Assembly (NCBI GenBank): GCA_028564705.1
Contig: JAPXFQ010001527.1
Coordinates: 1 to 64,000, forward strand
DNA from: Apricaphanius iberus
Taxonomy: Eukaryota; Chordata; Actinopteri; Cyprinodontiformes; Aphaniidae
Length of the DNA stretch: 64,000 nt
Reading direction: 5' to 3'
Shown: positions 48,601 through 57,600 of the stretch, one piece after another
How the letters are laid out: the number at the start of each line of letters is the position of its first letter
Position numbering within the stretch: position 1 is the stretch's first letter
Translations under genes and position numbers: made by a program
The notes under the pieces: model-generated
Databases searched by the model: none
The model's input: only the letters and a program-made list of their open reading frames with translations
What the model was told of the DNA's origin: nothing

Positions 48601-51600
48601 GCTACGTCCTCTAAACTTCCTGCTACGTCCTCTAAACTTCCTGATACGTCCTTGAAAATTCCTGTGTTCTCTAATCTTCGTGCTACATCCTTTAAACTTC
48701 CTGCTACATCTTCTAAACTTCCTGCTACATCCTTTAAACTTCCTGCTACGTCCTTTAAAATTCCTATGTTCTCTAATCTTCGTGCTACATCCTTTAAACT
48801 TCCTGCTACTTCCTCTAAACTTCGTACTACGTCCTCTAAACTTCCTGCTACATATTCTAAACTTCCTGCTACATATTCTAAACTTCCTGCTACATATTCT
48901 AAACTTCCTGCTACGTCTTTCAAACTTCCTGACACATCATCTGAACTTCCTGCTACATCATCTGAACTTCCTGCTACATCATCTGAACTTCCTGCTACAT
49001 ATTCTAAACTTCCCGCTACATATTCTAAACTTCCCGCTACATATTCTAAACTTCCCGCTACATATTCTAAACTTCCCGCTACATATTCTAAACTTCCCGC
49101 TACATATTCTAAACTTCCCGCTACATATTCTAAACTTCCTGCTACATATTCTAAACTTCCTGCTACATATTCTAAACTTCCTGCTACGTCCTCTAAACTT
49201 CCTGCTACGTCTTTCAAACTTCCTGCTACGTCTTTCAAACTTCCTGCTACATCATCTAAACTTCCTGCTACATCATCTAAACTTCCTGCTACATCATCTA
49301 AACTTCCTGCTACATATTCTAAACTTCCTGCTACATATTCTAAACTTCCTCCTACATATTTTAAACTTCCTGCTAAGTCCTCTAAACTTCCTGCTACGTC
49401 CTCTAAACTTCCTGCTACGTCCTCTAAACTTCCTGCTACGTCCTCTAAACTTCCTGCTACGTGTTTCAAACTTCCTGCTACATCATTTGAAATTTCTGCT
49501 ACATATTCTAAACTTCCTGCTACGTCTTTTAAACTTCCTGCTATGTCTTTTAAACTTCCTGCTACATCATCTGAACTTCCTGCTACATCATCTGAACTTC
49601 CTGCTACATATTCTAAACTTCCTGCTACAAATTCTAAACTTCCTGCTACGTCTTTTAAACTTCCTGCTACATCATCTGAACTTCCTGCTACATATTCTAA
49701 ACGTCCTGCTACATATTCTAAACTTCCTACTACATATTCTAAACTTCCTATTACATATTCTAAACTTCCTGCTACATATTCTAAACTTCCTGCTACGTCC
49801 TCTAAACTTCGTACTACGTCCTCTAAACTTCGTACTACGTCCTCTAAACTTCCTGCTACGTCCTCTAAACTTCCTACTACGTCCTCTAAACTTCCTGCTA
49901 CGTCGTCTAAACTTCCTGATACGTCCTTTAAACTTCCTGCTACATCCTTTAAACTTCCTGCTACATCCTTTAAACTTCCTGCTACGTCCTCTAAACTTCC
50001 TACTACGTCCTCTAAACTTCCTGCTACATCTTCTAAACTTCCTGCTACATCCTTTAAACTTCCTGCTACGTCCTTTAAAATTCCTATGTTCTCTAATCTT
50101 CGTGCTACATCCTTTAAACTTCCTGCTACTTCCTCTAAACTTCGTACTACGTCCTCTAAACTTCCTGCTACATATTCTAAACTTCCTGCTACATATTCTA
50201 AACTTCCTGCTACATATTCTAAACTTCCTGCTACATCTTTCAAACTTCCTGACACATCATCTGAACTTCCTGCTACATCATCTGAACTTCCTGCTACATA
50301 TTCTAAACTTCCTGCTACATATTCTAAACTTCCTGCAACATATTCTAAACTTCCTGCTACATATTCTAAACTTATCCTACCTACAATTTTAAACTTCCCG
50401 CTACATATTCTAAACTTCCTGCTACATATTCTAAACTTCCTGCTACGTCCTCTAAACTTCCTGCTACGTCTTTCAAACTTCCTGCTACGTCTTTCAAACT
50501 TCCTGCTACATCATCTAAACTTCCTGCTACATCATCAAACTTCCTCACATATTCTAAACTTCCTCTACAATTAAACTTCCTGCTACATATTCTAAACTTC
50601 CTGCTACATATTCTAAACTTCCTGCTACATATTCTAAACTCCCTGCTACGTATTCTAAACTTCCTGCTACGTCCTCTAAACTTCCTGCTACGTCCTCTAA
50701 ACTTCCTGCTACGTGTTTTAAACTTCCTGCTACATCATCTGAAGTTCCTGCTACATATTCTAAACTTCCTACTACGTCCTCTAAACTTCCTGCTACATAT
50801 TCTAAACTTCCTGCTACATTCTCTAAAGCTTATCCTTCTCTCAAGATTCATCATGAATCTTTCAGGGATGCAGCTCATCGCTACAACCAGCAGGGAATGA
50901 TTTACCTGAATGATATCAGGACATGAACCTTTATTGTTTCCACTTGCTTTAATCAACGCAATAAAACCTGACATATGGTGGACCAGAAGTTTACCCTCCC
51001 TTGGTTCTACACCAGGTTGCTGGGTTGTAAAAACTAGAACATAATAAATCACTTAAATAAACTGAGCTGCAGCACTCAAAGGAAAAACAAACATTCCATA
51101 GTGGGAAAATGTAAAACATTAAGGTGTGGCACCAGGTGGTAAAAATGTCCACACCTTGCTCTTTATGGTTGGAGCTTTAACATTTTGTCTTTCCCATAGT
51201 AGCCCAACTACCAAAAAGTTACTTTCCTTCTGCCAGTTTGGAGTCATGTTTGGTCTCACTGTGATACTGGGACAAGAAATTCAAATTAAAAAGTCTTCAT
51301 TTGTCTCCTTAGGGAACTTAATGTTGCAACTCGGATCATCCAATTATCTTCTAAGCGTCGTTATGGAGGGTGATGCTGTGGGCTGGGAGGATTTCCTGTA
51401 GCAGTCAGTCTTGCAACAAATCCTTAAAAAGCCTCTGATTTTGGATGATGGTTTGTAACAATACCATCTTTTTTCATGTACTACTGTATAAAATGCTGTG
51501 GAAATAGTTTATCTCCTCATCCTGAATGATACCTTAAAGATCCTGTTAATCTTAATCTCTGGCATTATCCTCCAGGGACCCACATAGATAAGGTGTAGGG

Positions 51601-54600
51601 GCAGTAAAACTGTTATATAAAGTTTTTTTATTGTCTTTGCAGTGTTTTTATTTTATTTTGTTTAAAACCTGTTGATCGTGATTAACTTGTAAAAGCCCAA
51701 AAAAAAGGGGGAAACATCCAAGGGGTTGAATACTGTTTATAGGTCCAGTTTATTAATGGTAACGTTCCTTTAGGTTACCATTCCTATATTTTAGTACAAA
51801 GTACAAAGTCCTATTAGTCCTAATGTGCACTACAGTGAAAATTAATAAATTGCTGGAATACACAGAGAAACTAAGCAATCTTACTACAGATAACCATTTG
51901 AAATTACTTTTTAGGTGTTCATTTCAAAAAATAAATTAAAATCTAAAACATATGATATAAAAACTGTCAGTATTCTTTGGATAAGGGGGTTAGAAAGGCC
52001 ATAAGATGTAAAACTCTCTCACTATTCTTTTGTAAAATGTGCTTGTTATGATGTCAGCCATTTTTAAAAGATAGGAAAAAGGGAGTTGGAAAGGCCACAC
52101 CCCCAAACATGTGACATCATCTTAAAGCTACAGCTGTCCTCTCTGATAATCATTGGGACTTCTCTGAGTGACTTGTATAGTATCAGAGATACGATGAAAA
52201 GTTTGCAACACAGGGCATTAAAACAAATTATTGTGTATCAGAAGGTAAAACAAAAGAACCTAAAAGGTTGAAGGTCATACAAACAATAACGCAACCATCA
52301 ACTTTATTACCAGATCATCTCCAGATATCTTGGCAGCTTCTCTGTACGGTTCGTCTGGAATACCGGGAAAGGACGGACGGAAAAGAAACCGATACAGACG
52401 AGTAACTGGGAGTGAGATCCGGTAAAGATAGCTTAACTTTGTTTGAGGTTAAGAGGACTGAACCAATTCTTAATTTTTGACTTCTTCCACTGAGGGTTTT
52501 TATTTATTTAAGTTGAATTGTACTGAATACTTATTATAAAAAGGTTAGAAATAACTTCTAAGGCAACATATAGATGTAGGTTACAAAAACTATTTAATAT
52601 CTTGGCAAATTCCTCATTCATACGCTTTAAAAAGGTTACACATGAACATCCATCTGGTTTGTTTGCATTGTTCAGTGACCGACACAAAGGTATCGACCCG
52701 CCTCCAGGACAAACCCAGGGAGTAAATAACACAAAACAAACAGTGCAGGTGAAGTGGTATCATGCAGGTGTGTTCAGGTGATGAATATCGTTTAAGATGC
52801 TGCTGGTGGAAAATAAAAAAGGAACTAATCCGCCTGATGGGTGTCATCCTCCTCCTCCTCCTCCTCCTCACACTGCCAACCTTTCCCTTCGGTTCCTGTC
52901 TGACCTACAGGAAGGTCTAAACCCAGCTGGAGGAACGGGGGGGGTCGGCTGATGTCCATCGCAGAGAAACAAACGCTGCAGATAATAAATAAAGGTCAGA
53001 AACACGTCAGGTTTGGACCAGAGGAGCAGGAAGGACTGTTTGAACCAGTCAGGTGATGCATTTTTAAAGCGCTTCATCCCTCAGTTTAGTTTAAGCCAGT
53101 CAACGTCTGTTCAGCTGCTGTCTGTGTTATTAGATGTGATGATGAGAATGAAGGCCACAAAGTTCGTCCTGATGCAACACCAATGTGTCATCATCCGTCT
53201 GTGCTAGTCAGGGTTTGTTTGTTTGTGTAGCGGAGCGTCTCGGGTTGGGTGGGGGCGACCAAGAATAATGCCGGACTGTTCTGCAGAAACAACAGAGCTC
53301 TTCAGGCTTGCCGAGTCGACATGAGGCGACGGCGCAGAACCGATGCATCCGTCTGTTCTGAGTTTCACTGATACGAGCACCAACCGTCAAACAACAAACA
53401 TGCAGGTCCAAAGATTCCTCCCATTCCTGATGCGGGGAGCTCCATGAAGCCGCAGGGTTGGGTTTTCATAACTTTAGGGAAGGAACCGGTTCTACAAGCT
53501 GGTATACACACAAATACACAAGCCAAGAGTGTGTTTAAAGGCTGAGCACTTTGTTCCATTTGATACAGGACGAGTAATCATTAACTGTGAAAGACGTCAC
53601 GGTAAAATCTACCTTCAACTTGTGCGCAAATTCATATAAAAATATACGAGGCATTCAATATTTATACCGGATCGGGAGGCTAACAGAGAACCTATTAATA
53701 GAAAGCCGGGCCACAGAAACAATCTTCTGGTGAAAACTATTTTTTTTTAAACTTTTTGCCAAAATCAGGACAGATTAGATTGAAATGAACGAATGTGTTT
53801 GAGAAATTATGTTAGAATAAAGTAAAATATGATAAATGTGGGTTAAAAAAAATGCTCACAGATACGAAGATCAAGAGAGATTAGCTAAATTGGATAAAAT
53901 TAACTATGTGAAGGTAAGGTAGCGAACTAAAGTTGAGCTAATAAAAAAAAAAATCTACAATAAACCAAATTCCAGTTATTTTAAAATAAACTGAACAGAA
54001 TCAGCTAAATACAATTAACAGCCCAATGTAGGTTAAGCTAACATTAGCTAAAATAAACTAAACGAAACAAAGCTACTAAATCCCTAAAATAGACTCAGGC
54101 TAGCAAAACTAAGATAAACAGAAGAAAACCTTGATAAAATGAACTAAAATAAAATAAAATCTGTTGGATTATTTCAAGCAAAATGGCTCAAAAAAGACAG
54201 ATTTAGCAACAAAACGTTAGCATGCTAAACAGCCTCCTTAACATGAAAGTCCCTTGGCTAACCTAAACTAGCATAAACTAAATTAATGTAAAACTTAGAT
54301 AAATTATGAGAAACAACAAACTGAAGCTTATATCTCTTGGGTTAAGACAAATTACTGAAATTAATGTAAAACTCACCCTACAAATTATTAGCTAAACTAG
54401 GTTTATGTTAGCTAAGCAATGCTAAATTAAGCTAATCTAATGTATACCAGGCCAAAATAAGATTCATTAATAAAAAAAATTCCAACCTGATTGATTAAAA
54501 AAAGAATAATACAAAATTCAGAGTTAATTTAAACATGTTTAGTTAAACTAAACTGTAATGAACAATAAGCTATTTTAAACTGAGCTAAAATAAAAAGTTA

Positions 54601-57600
54601 AAGATGCTGTGCTAAATTACCATGAGCAAAGATAATATGGGAGCAATTAAAATAAATTTAAGTAATTTAGAGTAAGATTAGCAACACTATTGAATAAACT
54701 ATGAAATAGTAAGCAAAAATGAAATAAAACAAGATAAAATAAAATAATAAACAAGGCTAAAATAGATATTTTCTGATCTTCTAGTATTTCGGAATGTGTT
54801 TAACAAGTTATTTCCATATTTATTCTACATTATCACTGTTGTATGTTTCATGTCTTCATTTTTCACTTTTACACTTTCATTTACTAGTTACTACACACCA
54901 ATATTAACTAAATTAATTGGTTTCTAGCTTGAAATTCCAGTCGTTTTTTTCATCCCTGGGCAGTCGGGCCTCAGCATGAGCCGATCAGCTGACTAACAGA
55001 CCGGTTGCTGACAAACTGACCTCCACCCTGGAGCTCTGCAGAGATGTTAACACAGGCGTTAGAGGATAGACACACAGCTCAGGCATGTTCAAACAACTCC
55101 TCTGGAACCAAACATCTGTTACACAACCTGCGTTTTTCTGCAGAGCGGCTCGCTGCACAGTCAGCGCTGCAGATGAATTAACAATCTGACTGATAAGAGA
55201 TCAGCAGAAAACCACAGAGCGCAGAAGATCAACTTTTTATCTAAAGGGGATGCAAACAGGAAGATACTAATGGGTGCATTAAGAGATGCATCACGCCCTG
55301 ATGGTGTAACGGATCTGGGATCAGCAGGTGAGTCACAAGTTGAAAGGGGAAGGTAAACAGAAGGAGGGATTCACCTCCCTGTCTGAGGGGGAGGAAAAGG
55401 AGGAGCAGCGTCTTGGAGCCTGGAACGCCTCACTCTGAGAACATTAACTCCTTCTTTTCTGCTAACGATCAGGAGCTGAACCGAGGTCAGACCAAATCTG
55501 CCTGCAGCTGCCATAATGTACAGAACCTCTCCGTCCTGAGGTCCGTTTCAACCTCCATTGGCCGATGTGAAGTCACGGCTACGTCCTCCCTGCTGTGTTT
55601 AATCTGGCCTAATGAGAATGAGGCAGGGAGATAATCCACAACACACAACCGACCTGCTCAGATTAACAACAACACACCGGCGTAGAGTGGACTAATCGGC
55701 CACTTCGTCTCCAGCTGAGGGTCTGGGCATGTGAACCAGCAACCTGGAGGCCAGCGGCGGCACGTTGCACGATGTTCGACGAGCTGGTCCAAAACTAAAG
55801 CATTGAACCTTCGACTTACAATGGATTTTATGTCACAGACCCACCAAAAGTAGCAGAGATTCATTGTTTTATTCACAAATTAAAAGAGAAGTGTGGTGTG
55901 CATTTGCAGTCAGCGCCCCACTACGCAGATACCCCTAAACCAAATCTAGTGCAAGAACTTCCAGCAGATTTCGCCTCAAAACATGTAAAAACATTAGGGA
56001 TGCACTGATAAAATAATGGTGTCAGGCCGATATTGTTCTAAACCATTTGTTACATGATACTTAAAATACAGAAACTCTGAGAATGTTTATTTCTCACCAA
56101 AATTTAATTTATATTTTATTGATTTTTTCTAATTCACCATAATTTGTTGTAACAAGCAGAGAAGAAAACAATTCATTGTATTTTTTTATGTGGTAGAAGT
56201 AATGGTGCTCAGTATCAGCAAGTATTCGGATACTATCAGTATCGTCCTCGTTTGAAAACATAAGTATTGTATAGCCCTTTGAAAATAGTCACACCACCCC
56301 CAAAGGGAATCATAGTTGTGGAAGTACAGTATCATGCTGAGAGGATGCTTTTATTCAGCAGCGACAGAGATGCAGGTCAAAGTTGATATTGTGCTAATGT
56401 TAGCTAAAATGCTAGTGTTAGCTAAAATGAGGCAGCTAGCATGTTGGGAAACACCAACATGTTGGTTAACAGTAACTCAATCCATTCAGTATGTTAAAAT
56501 ATGCCCAAAATGCAAATGTTAGCTAAAATTAGCAAATGTGCTAATGTTAGCTAAAATGCAAGTGTTAGCTTAAACGATGCGGATAAAATGTTGGGAAACA
56601 CTAACATGCTAGTTATCGACCACTCAATCCATTCAGTATGTTAAAAATATAAATAAAAAGCAAATGTTAGTTAAAATAAGCTAAAGTGAAAATGTTAGCT
56701 ATGCTAGTTTTGTCTTAAATGAGGCGGACAACAGGTTGGAAAACACTAACATGTTGGTTAACAATAACTTAATGCATTTAGTATTTTAAAATATTCCAAA
56801 AAGGCTAGAGTGCTAATGTGCTAATGTAAGCCAAAATTCTAGTGTTAGCTTAAATGACACGGAGAGCATTTTGGTAAACATCAACATATTGGTTAACAAA
56901 AGCTCAATTCGGTGTGTTAATATATACATGAAAAGTTAATGTTAGCTAAAATTAGCTAGTGTTAATGTTAGCTAAAATTCTAGTGTTAGCTTAAATGACA
57001 TAGCATATTGGGAAACACTAACATGTTGGTTAATAATAACTCAATTCATTCAGTGTGTTAAAATATGCCTAAAAAACAAATTTTAGCTAAGATTTGCTAA
57101 TGCTGACATTGTTGATATTTGTGTTTGAAAGGCCTAGTCAAAGCCAAACCTAAAGAAAACCGATTTCAATCTGTTTTTGCTAAGAAAAAGACGCAAAAAA
57201 GTTCAAAACTTCCTCCTGAGGTTTCAAAGATAAATAATTTCAATGAGTGTCTCCCGTCTCCTGAGACCAGGTTTAGATCTGGTTGACCTCCAGCAGAACA
57301 ATTAGCTTCAGCTTCGGTCGTCCTGCTCTTGCTTTCCATGCAAAACATCCAAATTAAAATTACATTTCTGGTTTGAAGAATTCTTAAACATTTCTCACAG
57401 CTTCACGCTTTCTTTACGTCGCTGGAGATGTGGTAGCGACGCAAAAAAATGAGACGAAAAAACTAGTCCGACAAAATGGAACCAGGCTGGAAAACAACCA
57501 GTTTAAGCCATAAAACCTGCATCTGTTGCCATGGTGATGACGATGAAGGAGTGACATCACACCTTATATAATACAATCACACTCAGCCGGCTCCCATGGT

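Noticed and set aside
47289..50574. 988-residue minus-strand and 640- and 570-residue plus-strand heptad frames
   Set aside because: They come from a 21-bp minisatellite without stop codons, inside a plekhg3 intron; no splice, promoter or domain support.
51126..51401. 91-residue plus-strand frame
   Set aside because: Isolated, no domain, no splice context, inside intron 2.
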